DNA from: Gymnorhina tibicen
Taxonomy: Eukaryota; Chordata; Aves; Passeriformes; Artamidae
Assembly (NCBI GenBank): GCA_013399875.1
Contig: VXAZ01009311.1
Location: 495,239-559,238, forward strand
Length of the DNA stretch: 64,000 bases
Direction: 5' to 3'
The position numbers and the translations under genes are program-made. Under the pieces are notes generated by a model. It ran no database searches. It was not told the DNA's origin and worked only from the letters and a program-made list of their open reading frames with translations. Positions 9,601-19,860 of the stretch are shown here, piece by piece (within the stretch, counting starts at the first letter, position 1; every line of letters starts with the position of its first letter).

Positions 9601-10984
9601 ATCCTGAACACAAGATTACTTGGCGCTCTACAGCTCTTTCCAACTGCATTGCTAAAATGAAATGTTTCAATATTCTTGAAATGAAACATTCTGACATTAT
9701 CAAAATGCAAGGAGAACATTGAAATGATTCATTTGGACTGACTCCCATAAAAAATGTCACTGAAATCAGCACATTTTTACAACAAGTTTTGATTTGGGCA
9801 AAGCTGCGTATACTTTTTTTTTTTGCTGTGGAAAATGATTTCATTAAAAACAAATGACCAGCTTTAATTAAAACTCACTGAGCTTTTACTCCAAAAGTCA
9901 AAGCTATTAAAACAGCACTTTGTATGTACTGGCAAACAGATTCTTACAAGTTGCTATGAAAACATCTTACTCCCCCTCAGAAGGGCTGGTATTTGACTGC
10001 AAGCCAAATTTGTGTCTTGCCTTTAAGTGGTGTCCACAATTTGTTAGAAAAAATTCAAGAATTTAATAAGCAATTCAAAGGCAAAAGGTAAAGGGTGCAT
10101 CCCAACCCTTTGAAGAAAATTACCATTGACTTTTGAGTTTAGTTCTGGAAATGGAAAGCAGGAGCTACAAAGCTCTGTCCGCACGGCACTGGAACCTGAG
10201 CAGAGATCTGAGACAGGACCAATTGAGCCATCTTCCAAACCAGAGTCAATGCGGCCATGCCAGAGCAGCCCTCTGTCCAAACTGATTAGGCTTCTGAAAA
10301 GCTGGATTTTGTGACTTTGTCCATGCTATTACATTAAACGTGCCTTAGCCCACAGTGTGACACTGAGGCCAGCTGCACACAACAGCTCACGTCAGGATTG
10401 AACCCTCTGTCCCCCTCCAGTGGGTGGCTACATCCTGACTGCCCCTTGGGAGGGACCCCTGGCCCAAAACTAACACCCAAAAAGAGTTCAGACATAGTTT
10501 GTGGGAGAGCCTGCTTGCCTGAGAGGAAAATGCACCATTGGTGCCCTTAATCCATAAAGTGCCATTGCCCAACACTTTATTTAGTGATATAAATACGGCA
10601 AATTATTCTTCTTGTGTGACTGACTTGTACCTTTTAATGAGTCAATATCCCAGCCTTTCCAGGGCTGCGGGACACAAGGCTTCATTGCTGTGCCTGTGGC
10701 CTGAGAGAGACCTGCCTGGTACCCTCTGAGCCCTCACCTTGTTACAGGGCTCCAACACCTGACCTTGTTCATGACCATCCTACTGCAGCTCCAGGGGCAG
10801 CTAGACGGTCATGAACATATCCACACACCTCTCACTCACCCCAGACTGTGAGGGGTTTATATTGCTTTTAAAATAGGTTTTCACTACATCACAGGCCAGT
10901 TATTATGTGTTTGGCACTTGAGAGAACTTCCTTTCCCTAGCGAGCTTTGATGGTGTTCTTGGTCGGCAAGGACCATGAGCCATA
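6678..10984. other. Unique AT-rich DNA, no gene recognised
   Basis: About 4.3 kb with short frames only. It holds a T-rich run (9376-9399), a small hairpin (9661-9690) and a 13-base AAATGA-T-TCATTT palindrome at 9723-9735. A TAAT-rich part near 8760-8890 has the look of conserved non-coding DNA but no firm support. Confidence 0.5.
9376..9399 (+). repeat. TTTG/T-rich simple repeat
   Basis: Three TTTG units followed by a run of T. Confidence 0.85.
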
Positions 10985-11305
10985 GTCATAGAATCTTTAA
11001 GATTGGAAAAGTGCTCTGAGAGCATGGATTCCATCCATTAACTGACATATTCACCACTAAACCATGTCCCTAACCACCACAAACACACATTTTTTGAACA
11101 CTTCCATGAGTGGTTCACCACTTTCCTGGGCGGCCTGTTCCAATGTTTGACAACCCTTTCCATTAAGAAATTTTTCCTAATATCCAATTTAAACCTCTCC
11201 TGGAACATCTTGAGGCCATTTGCTCTTCTTCCTTGTTACCTGGGAGAAAAGACCAACCCCCTGCGTTTCTACAAACTCATTTCAGGAAACTGCAGAGAGA
11301 AATGA
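10985..11305 (-). mobile_element. CR1 LINE 3' end (about 320 bp)
   Basis: The plus strand starts GTCATAGAATCTTTAAGATTGG and continues with blocks typical of an antisense CR1 3' end: CACCACTAAACCATGTCCCTAA, GGCGGCCTGTTCCAATG, TTGACAACCCTTTCC, GAAATTTTTCCTAATATCCA, AAACCTCTCCTGG, CTTGAGGCCATTTGC and TTACCTGGGAGAAAAGACC. The element's 3' end is at 10985 and it reads leftwards. Moderate divergence suggests an older subfamily than the copy at 18649. The inner boundary, around AACTGCAGAGAGAAATGA, is approximate. Confidence 0.92.
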
Positions 11306-12990
11306 TGAACCCAAATCTGGAACAGGATTCTCAAGGAAAAATGGGATCCACTTTACCCTCCTTTTGCTGTCAGGGCAAAACCAACTAAAACTTCAAAGTT
11401 TTGGGGCAACCTCTGAGTCAGATAGGGAGGATGTTAGGCTTAACTGGTCTCATCTTGGCTCATGCTATCTCTCTCCTTCCCTGTATCATTCCCAGCATGG
11501 CAGGTGCAGCCAGGGAGAGCAGACACCACTTACCTCACAAGCTCCAGGGACTCACACCTGTAAATCAGTAATATTGTGCCACCGAGCAGAGCTTTGAATA
11601 AGGCCCTAATTGTAGCATTTCTATGGAAGAACCACTAAATGAGTAGCTGGGATGTCAAATAAAGAGGAGGTGATGCACATCAGGAAGTGCCTCTGGAGAG
11701 GTGGGTTGAGGAGCACGGCTGGGTGGGTGAAAGGGAAAGAGCTGGGAAAGAAGTTGATAAAAGGAACCTTTGTATGACAGTAAGAAAAATTCTGTGATAA
11801 ATTAAAGCCTGCACAGGAATAAAGATGAGTAAAGAGCTCCAGACACTCAGCAGTGCTTCAGTTGGGTGTCTGGAGTCTTTGACAGAAGACGTGATTCATC
11901 AGCTCCCACACGCACCTTTTTTTAAACATGCATGCTCATTTCAACAAATGTGAAATTTCCAGGAAAAGCAAGAGCACAGCACACCCACGCAGCCCTGAAC
12001 AGCCTGGCGTGGACACACTGATACCGGGACAGGGATGCTGGCCAAGCGTGGCACAACCACTGTGCCATCTTCTGTCCTCCTCCCAAGGAGAGGCCAAGAG
12101 AGAACACTTCCCTCTTCTTCTCCTCCGTTCCACTGCTTCCCTTGGGAAAGGTCTGTGTTCTCTCTTCCGTGGGTTGGGTGATTCATCTTTTGCACGTATA
12201 TGAGGGAAAAGAATAAAAATATATATATCTATCTCCTGTGGGACAGTTAAGATCTGAGGTTTGGTGGATAGATCAGAACGCCTGGAAATCCAGAAGGCCT
12301 TTGAATAACTATCTAGGGGGTGCTGAGAGCCTGCCACATGCTGCAAAGTTGTTCTCTGCTATCCACAGTTTGTTTTTGCAGAAAAAAACCCACAGAAAAT
12401 GTTTCAGAGCTCATAACCACGGGGGAAGAAAGAGTCACACAAAATCCTGATATGAAAAACATGTGGGATCAGATGTAGTAACACCTGCCTGAATCTCATA
12501 CATAAGCTTCAGCAGGTGAGAACCAGGCACATCCACGATGACAGCTCAAAAAGCTAGTAACATCAGAAATATAAGTGTTAAAGTTTTTCTCTTTCAGAAT
12601 ATTTGACTAACATTGATATGACCCCTGAACTCTCCCCTCCCTGTCACACCACTCAAAGTGCCACAATCCCTTAGAAAAAGCCAACTTCTGCGTTTCTGTC
12701 CCTCATAATCCAGACAGAGGAACAGTAATTTAAATAAAATAAAATAAACAAACAAACCCTCTTATACTTAAATAGATAAGTAAATATAGTTAAATGCTCA
12801 GCCCTTTTTATACTGCCTTATTCATGTTTGTATAAATAATTTAATAAAAACCACTATTGAAAATAACTGCTCCAGACTTTTCATTTTCTTGAATCTCATG
12901 CTGCAAAATTTAGGGATCTTTGACTCAGAATTTATATCTGACTTGCCACTGAGTACCATCACCTCTGTTGGTGAGAACAGCCTGAGTTAT
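11306..12990. other. Unique sequence, no gene recognised
   Basis: A GC-richer part at 11930-12180 carries frames on both strands (up to 136 codons, minus) with no recognised protein. A (TA)n stretch occurs near 12216-12228. No repeat family recognised. Confidence 0.45.
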
Positions 12991-12999
12991 CGCTCTGGC

Positions 13000-13056
13000 T
13001 ATGAACTGGACTAGATGACCTCATAGGTCTTTTCCATCCATGCTTCCTGAAACTCT
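13000..13056 (+). mobile_element. CR1 3' end remnant
   Basis: CTGGACTAGATGACCTCATAGGTCTTTTCCA followed by a degraded CTTCCTGAAACTCTAT tail is the sense 3' terminus of a CR1 copy. It is short and diverged; it may start near 12960 but the upstream part is unclear. Confidence 0.7.
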
Positions 13057-13661
13057 ATTAAAGGCCGCTGTCAAAACCCCACCTCAGTGTACACTGCCAG
13101 GAGAGGAGGGGGCATTTCAGTTTGCAGGCAAAGCACAAATCTGGGATATGTTAAATTAAACTTCTATCCTTCCTCCTATCCCAGCTGATATGGGTATGGA
13201 TATAGATCAGCAAGAAGAAAAAGTAATATTCCTCAAAATGCTCAAAGTAACTTGGTGACTTAGACCCATTTTCCAAATAAAATGAGATACTGAGAAAAGT
13301 CAGAGGTTTTTTCTTTCTATTGCCAACCTGGTTCACACCAAGAGACTGATAGCTGGATTATTATGTGGGACAAATACTTTCTTTCAATAAGAAAATGAGA
13401 TAAATTAGAAGAGATAATTGGTTTAAGCATCTGTGTTGTAAACTCAATATACACACTGTGTTCGAATTGTGTTGAGTGTGGCTGAAAGCTATGGACACAA
13501 GTAAGCTCACCCTAATTGCCTCCTCCCTGGATGGGGCACAAAGTCAATACTGCCTTTTTATAAATCTGAGAGGATTAAATATCCTAAATACACACCTACA
13601 GTCAGTCCAAGACAGGGTAATATCGTCAGTGTAATACAGTATAACACAGGCAGTTATTTTT
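13057..13661. other. Unique sequence, nothing recognised
   Basis: No repeat or gene was recognised in these 600 bases. Confidence 0.45.
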
Positions 13662-13765
13662 TCATAGAATCACAGAATCATAGAATGGTTTGGTTTGGAA
13701 GGCACCTTAGAGAACATCCAGTTCCAAGGCCCCTGCCATGGGCAGGGACACCTTCTACTACAGAA
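13662..13765 (-). mobile_element. CR1 LINE 3' end, about 100 bp
   Basis: The plus strand reads TCATAGAATCACAGAATCATAGAATGG, i.e. three repeats of the CR1 3'-terminal octamer, then TTTGGTTTGGAAGGCACCTTAGAGA and CCCCTGCCATGGGCAGGGACACCTT. The element is on the minus strand. It breaks off after about 13765. Confidence 0.93.
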
Positions 13766-14460
13766 TCTTCCACCAGGGAACCTTCCAAATTTTTTGTCCA
13801 AAAAATATGTGCTGCAACAAATAGGCTTCATGCGCCTGGGCCTGAATTTCTCCTTCATACCTTTATGAATAAATTTGGACAAAGGTCACTTACAGCTTTC
13901 TCTACAAGGATAATTGACCAAATCAACTGGTATGTCCAGCTCCCAGAGTGAGCCATTCTGTGGACAAAGCTGACCTCTGTTAGACACCAAACGTGGACAT
14001 CCCTTACCACAGAAGTTGAGGGCAATTCTGTGACTCTACAGCTTTTACGTCATGATTTTGTAGGTTTGAATTATGAGATTATGTAGGTCCTCAAGTCCAC
14101 TACATTGGGACACTGAAGCTTCTCATAATGAGACAGTTGGATGAGTTAAAAGAAAATAAATTTGGGGGGAAAAAAAAATGTTTTATCCTTTCTCTCTATG
14201 TTTCAAGGGCTTATGCAGGGTTCAGACTCCTCCAGATTATGGCAGAGGCCAGATGGAAAATGGGATTTCCATCCTGGAATGTGAGTGTCATCTAGATATT
14301 TTGGTTACAGCTCATGTAGATTTATACAGCACAACACTCACTGGCACACTGTAGATTTCTAAATTCAGGTACAGGCACAGACATCCAAACCTTTGTTCAG
14401 GCTGAATCCCATCCTTAGGGACCTCCAAGGGGTGACTGCAGGAGAGATTGCAGTGGAGGG
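13766..14460. other. Unique sequence, nothing recognised
   Basis: AT-rich unique DNA with a short G/A run at 14163-14178. No gene or repeat recognised. Confidence 0.45.
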
Positions 14461-14536
14461 AGGGAGGAAGGAAGGAAGGAAGGAAGGAAGGAAGGAAGGA
14501 AGGAAGGAAGGAAGGAAGGAAGGAAGGAAGGAAGGG
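14461..14536 (+). repeat. (AAGG)n microsatellite
   Basis: An uninterrupted AAGG tract of about 17 units, flanked on the left by GGGA-type variants. Tetranucleotide arrays of this length are usually polymorphic. Frames translating it as repeats of Lys-Glu-Gly-Arg or Pro-Ser-Phe-Leu are artefacts. Confidence 0.97.
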
Positions 14537-15896
14537 AGTGGTGGATTTTGCCTTCACAGCACTTAAATTTTCCTCAAATATATGTCCTGTTCTTTTTAGA
14601 ATCAGAACCTACACTACTTTAAAAAATTGGGCAGGTGTTCCCTCATGCCTTGTAGACATCTGATGATTTATATCTGGAAACCTCCAACCAGACAGCAGCC
14701 AGTGTGCACCCAGATTTCTGGGGATTTTACCAGTCAAAGCTATACAAGAGTTAAACATTGTCGTGTATTATTTTTAGTTGCCTTGAGAAAAGTACAGGAA
14801 AAAATATCAAAATATAGGACAATGTGCTGAAAAAATAAACACTTAAAAAAGAACTAAATGAAACTGAAAAACAACCCCATGCATATGATTACCATTTCAA
14901 ACAGGGAAAGACTGACCCATTGGATACTCCTGAGAATGCTCTCCCATGGAAAGGTATTCATATTCATATATATCAGCATTTGTAAGATCCAGCACAACAT
15001 TGGGGTCATTTTGTTTAAAATATACTGTGAACTCAGCAGGATACATCTGCTTTATATTAGTCTTGTGGAAATACTATAAAGGGCTTTGGGGGGCTTTTTG
15101 GTTTTTTTTCTGTTTTTACTTGGTGGATAATTGGGATAAAACTGAATTTGTGCAAAAAAGAAAGCAACTCATAGTAGAAATACATGGGTATCCTAAGATG
15201 CCAAAAAGGAAACAGAAGTCTGAAAATTAATTAGGTACTTTTAAGGAAATATTTATTAAAGTACCTCACAATATTTCAATATTCCCTTTATCATTTTATT
15301 GCAGTACAGTGTTTTTGTTTCTATTCTGGCAACATGAAAATTTATGTTTTGATACTTAAGACAACCACAGCTCAGGTCCCAGATCAACTGATTGCTTTTT
15401 GGGACTGAGTCAAGTCTGTTCACCTTGTACTGTCATTAAAGCACGTGCAAAGCCAGGAACTGGTTTAAACTGATCTGATTTGTGGCATCTTTCCTGCAAT
15501 TTGTCATTCTCCTTGCACAGATGCAAATGACAAAGGAAGGGAGAATCAGGCCCTCTGTGCTGACAAAGGGCTCTTATCTTCACAATGTTTTGCTAGCTGA
15601 TCATACTGTTTCCTTGTCCTTTCATTTAAGGGTCATCAAGATAAAAGTGTTTGTTTGAATTCTTTTTTTCTCTTTCTTGCTCCCAAGCCCTGTTACACAC
15701 AATGTTCCTACTAAGGTCATACTGTGGTTTCCTAAATATGTTTCTGCCCGGTTTCATGGGTTGATCTGCTTTTATGGTTTTGCTTAATTACATACAGAAA
15801 TAATGTTAGGTCTTCCAATAAGAAATACAGGAGTATGATCTTAAACACCACTGTCTCTTAGCTTCCCCTTCACAATCTTTCAAACCAACATAATTT

Positions 15897-15912
15897 GGGG
15901 GGATGTCCCCCC
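15897..15912. repeat. Perfect G/C inverted repeat
   Basis: GGGGGGA, two bases, TCCCCCC. A near-perfect palindrome; no known function. Confidence 0.9.
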
Positions 15913-17498
15913 CTTCTATGCCCTGTTCTCAGGTCCCCAGCCCCAGCTCTGCTTTGAGACAGAACAGAAAGGATTTATCTGAACAGGGTCTTACAGCCTC
16001 AGCATCAGCATCTCATACAATCTGAGATCAGGAGTTGCAACAGTCATCTGTTTACTTTCTTTCTCAACTTAAATAAAACAAGAGGGGGAAAATGTTCGAA
16101 CGAGATAGCTCCTGCTTATGTGAGCGATTCAGGGGGAATAAAAATAAAAATCTATTTACCTTCAACCACTTGCAATGAATTATGAATACAGAGGTGTCAC
16201 CAATTTGCATAGAGCACGTACACACAGCTCATTCTTGCTTAATCCTTTTGCTTGAGCTTTTTATTATTTCTTATTATTATGAATTCAAGCACAGAAGGCA
16301 ATTTCAGCACCTGAACTATTTAGAGAGGAGACTGATTATGTTATTATGGAGAAAACTGGTTTTTATCAATTGATTTGGCAAATTCAGGCTCAGACACTCT
16401 CCAGTTCCCTGGTCTCCCATCTTGATTACTGTGACATCCCACTCAACTTACTTTGATTCATATTTCTGTGATATCAGCCATTCAAAGCACAAGCAGCAAA
16501 GCACAGAAATGAGCAACCATTAGTTTACCGGCAACATTTAGGTTTCTGGTCCTTGCTTCTTTTATTCCTTGTCTACCACAACTTTTCCAAGGGCTCAGTT
16601 TCAGCTTCTTTAAAAATGCTTCTGTTTGTACCCAGGACAACACTGATGCAGAGGAAAAGCTGGGTTCAATGGAATGAAGTGCAAAGTACGATTCTCCTTC
16701 TGAGGGCAGAGATTATCTGAAGAGTGTCTCAAGCTAAAAAGGTGGGCAAAAAGGCATTACTGAGGTCCCAGGGCTTCTTTGTAGAAAAATTGAAGGTTTC
16801 ATCTTTGCATGTTTAGAGAGGAGTAGGCTGGGAGTGACCTCTCTGTTTGATCAGCCCTGGTTCACTGGATTCATGACCTGAACCTCAGCTGGATGTTGTT
16901 GTCTTTGACTGCAGTGATGGCAGACACATGTAATGCTAGGATACAGAAGAGAGAAGAGCTTAAAAATAAAAGCAGCAGCAACAACAAAACCACCAAAATC
17001 ACCATATATGAAAAAATGAGGGGAAAAATGGGAGCAGAAGAAATTCAGATGGAGAGTGGCCTGGAAGGTAGAGGGGAACAGCAAAAGGCAGGGACAGTGA
17101 GAGTTGTCATTTGAATGAGGCCAGGAGGAAAGATGAGGATGTGAAAAGAGCCTGCAAGATGCCAATCTATAAGCAGAGGAATTAGGTGCAAGAGCCATGA
17201 AAAGGTACCCATTAATCTACAATGAGAGTCATCCACATCAGTGAAGTGGAAGCAGAGGAGGACTAAGTAGATGAAGAGAGCAAGACAGATCAAGAAAATT
17301 GAGACTAGAAAAATCACTTTTTGGTTTAGCTCAGGCCAGGAGGTCACTAATGGCTTTGGCCAGGTGGCTTTCAGCGGAGGGGAGGAGTTGTGAGCCAGCA
17401 GAGACGTGATCAAAGAGGAAAGCAGGAGGAGCAGAACTTAAGGCAAAATGAGGCATACTCTGGTGTTTTGGAGAACAGGGATGGAGAGGCAGGAAGGA

Positions 17499-17518
17499 GG
17501 CGGGGGGCGGGGGGGGCT
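17499..17518 (+). repeat. G-rich tract with possible quadruplex potential
   Basis: Runs of six and eight G separated by one C, preceded by AGGAGGC. Such tracts can form quadruplexes in vitro; function here is unknown. Confidence 0.6.
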
Positions 17519-18124
17519 GAAAAGGCAAATGGAAGGTGTAGAGCAGCAGGGCAGCACTGAGTGATGTCAGTGCAGATCCATCCTGAGGCATTGTTACCTC
17601 AGAACAGCTTTCTGTTCCTTTGTTTCCTTTCACATCCCCAAGACTCTTTCTCATTGGAAAAAAAACCCCAAAAAAGTCAAACAAACAGAAAAAAGAGAAA
17701 TTATGACTGGCAAAGCAGGAAAATTAATGGCATCAAGCAGAGCAAAGCACTGTCACGGCCCAGAGCTCTGTCCTGTAATAAGTGAGTGGCCCAGATGTCA
17801 AAAGGGTTAGGGCATTCCCTGCTGACACAGACAGGCTCCTGAGAGGGAAAAACATTTTGTACTCATTTACAGCATGCTGAAATGGGAGAGGGGGAGAAGA
17901 AAACGAGGTGGAAGATAACTGAGAAGTAAATTGATTTACATTTAAATGTTATGGTTTTATTACTATTTTTTCCCACTCCATGTGAAATCTCATCCTTTAA
18001 ACTAGACAAACCAGGGTAAACTATTTTTTATAGTGTGAAAAAAAAATGATTGACATTCTGAGGTAATACTTTTTAAATTCCTCCAATTAAACAAAGCGAA
18101 TTTAATTTTAAGTTTAATTAAAAG

Positions 18125-18165
18125 GAAATTTAATTAGAAAGAAGATTAAATTTTAATTAAATTTC
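18125..18165. repeat. AT-rich perfect 12-bp inverted repeat
   Basis: GAAATTTAATTA at 18125-18136 and its exact reverse complement at 18154-18165, with a 17-base spacer. It sits in a zone dense with TTAATTAA-type homeodomain-like words. Confidence 0.85.
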
Positions 18166-18648
18166 TCCAAAATCCTTATCCTTGCCTTTACTGCTAATAT
18201 TTCTCTCGGAACCAAATCCCTTTTTAATATTCTTAAATTCTATTCTAGTAAACTTCCCCCTTATATTAAAATTATATCTGCCTGGATGTACTCGCTACCA
18301 GAAAAAAAAAAAAAATCATTGCCCCTTTTAAAATACGTGAAGAGTACACCTGAGACACAGAGTAACTCAAGAGCGACCAGTGGAACATTTGGATATGCTC
18401 CGAGTGCGGCACCACTAAATTAACCCGCCTGCTGCTGAACACTCTGCAGGCAGGGAAGCATCTGTGTGTCACCAGACACTCCTTTCCTGCACGCAGCTCT
18501 CTGCTGCTCAGCACACCCATGATGTCTGTACTGCTCAGCACTTCCTGTGCTCTGCTCGTGCACCCAGTTTTCTCCTCTCCTGCAGAGATTTTTTTGGGTG
18601 GGTTTTATGCTTGTTTGTTTGCTTTGTTATGTTATATTTGTTTTTTTT

Positions 18649-19040
18649 TCATAGAATGGTTTGGGTTGGAAAGGACCTTAATGATTATCCAGTTCCAACC
18701 CCCCTGCCATGGGCAGGGATGCCTTCCACTAGACCAGGATGCTGCAAGCCTCAACCAACCTGACCTTGGACACTTCCAGGGATGTGGCAGCCACAACTTC
18801 TCCGGGCAGCCCATGCCAGGGCCTCACCACCTTCACAGGGAAAAATTTCTTCCCAATGTCTAAACTAAACCTGCCCTCTTTCAGTTTGAAGATGTTCCAT
18901 TGTGTCCTATCACTGAGGACCCTTTCAAAACTCCCTTTCCAGCTCTCTTGGAGCTCCCTTTGGCATTGGAAGGGACTCTAAGGTCTCTCTGGAGTCTTCT
19001 CTTCTTCAGGCTGAATAGCCCCAGCTCTCTCATGTGCTCT
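18649..19040 (-). mobile_element. CR1 LINE 3' end (about 390 bp), well preserved
   Basis: The plus strand reads TCATAGAATGGTTTGGGTTGG, then AACCCCCCTGCCATGGGCAGG, CCTTCCACTAGACCAGG, CACTTCCAGGGATGTGGCAG, CACAACTTCTCCGGGCAGCC, AATTTCTTCCCAATGTCTAA, CTGCCCTCTTTCAGTTTGAA and TTGTGTCCTATCACTGAGGA, ending near a TTCAGGCTGAATAGCCCCAG block. This is the antisense of the CR1 3' end, element on the minus strand. It is the closest to consensus of the short CR1 copies here, so probably among the younger ones. A T-rich run abuts the 3' tip. Confidence 0.96.
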
Positions 19041-19860
19041 CTTTTCCATCTGCTCGAATCTGCTGGAGAGGTTTGCCTCAGTCACAGCACCCACGATGGA
19101 CTGAGTCAAAACTGTCTTTTGCTTACCCTGTATTCCTGGGACATCAACTCCAGTCTCCACAGCAGACAAAACTGTCTGGTGCCATAATGCTTCTGTAAAG
19201 GCTTGCAAAGCTCTGTTTGCTGGGTGCTGCAGAAGGAGGCAGCTGGAGCACCAGTGCACCCACTTTGCCACCAGACTGTCTGTCCCCCTGAATCTCCTAG
19301 CATGCATCTCCTGTGCACAACCCACTGCTCTGCAACAGCAGGGACTGCACACCCCCCAGCAGACACAGACTGGAGGCAGCCACAGCAAGGCAATGCTTGT
19401 CCTGAGCCATGCTCTCTCACTTCCAATTTTGTTCTTTTTCCAGCAAAGGCAACCACATCCCATTGCAACAACCAGGTGAAAGGTGCGCTGGATGTTCTGG
19501 GAAGAGGACAGGCAGGATGGCACTTAGTGTGACTTTCCAGAGCATCCCTGTCAATCATGCCCTGATACCGAAGTGAGATAAGCTGTCACAGCTTCTGTCC
19601 ACCCCCGTGACCCCACAGCCCAGCATAGCCTGGTGGGCCCAGCACAGGGTCACAGCATGGCAAAGCTGCTGTGAAACTGCGTCAGCCTGAGGTTTGTGCT
19701 GGGGCCAAGGGGTGGGAGGATGAGGAGGATGCCAGCCAGCACTGGCCCTGGAGCTGTGGTCAGGGTTTCTGTCCCCAGGACCTTCCACACTCATTATGAG
19801 TATGTGACCCATCATCCCTGAGAACAACCCAGGTTTATTTTAGCACGTTGTCATGGTGAC
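19041..19860. other. GC-richer unexplained segment next to the CR1
   Basis: This 0.8-kb block is clearly richer in GC than its surroundings and holds minus-strand frames of 181 and 150 codons (18978-19523, 19106-19558). The first runs into antisense CR1, and neither product resembles a known protein. It may be another, unrecognised repeat. Confidence 0.4.

Larger units (their letters stand above)
14537..18648. other. Unique DNA with low-complexity patches, no gene recognised
   Basis: Contents: a GGGGGGA/TCCCCCC inverted repeat at 15897-15912; an octamer ATTTGCAT at 16203-16210 next to a CpG-bearing block at 16090-16135; a purine-rich stretch 16900-17110 with minus-strand frames of 115-122 codons that match nothing known; a G-rich tract at 17499-17518; an AT-rich hairpin at 18125-18165; an A14 run at 18302-18315. 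No exon recognised. Confidence 0.45.

Noticed and set aside
14312..14663. Repeat-protein-like frames over the AAGG array
   Set aside because: Direct translation of a microsatellite.
16851..17684. Three overlapping minus-strand frames of 115-122 codons
   Set aside because: They arise from a purine-rich plus strand, which depletes stops on the complement; products are low-complexity Leu/Pro/Ser-rich.
18978..19523. 181-codon minus-strand frame
   Set aside because: Its C-terminal end is CR1 3' sequence read in the element's own direction, and the rest matches no protein I know.
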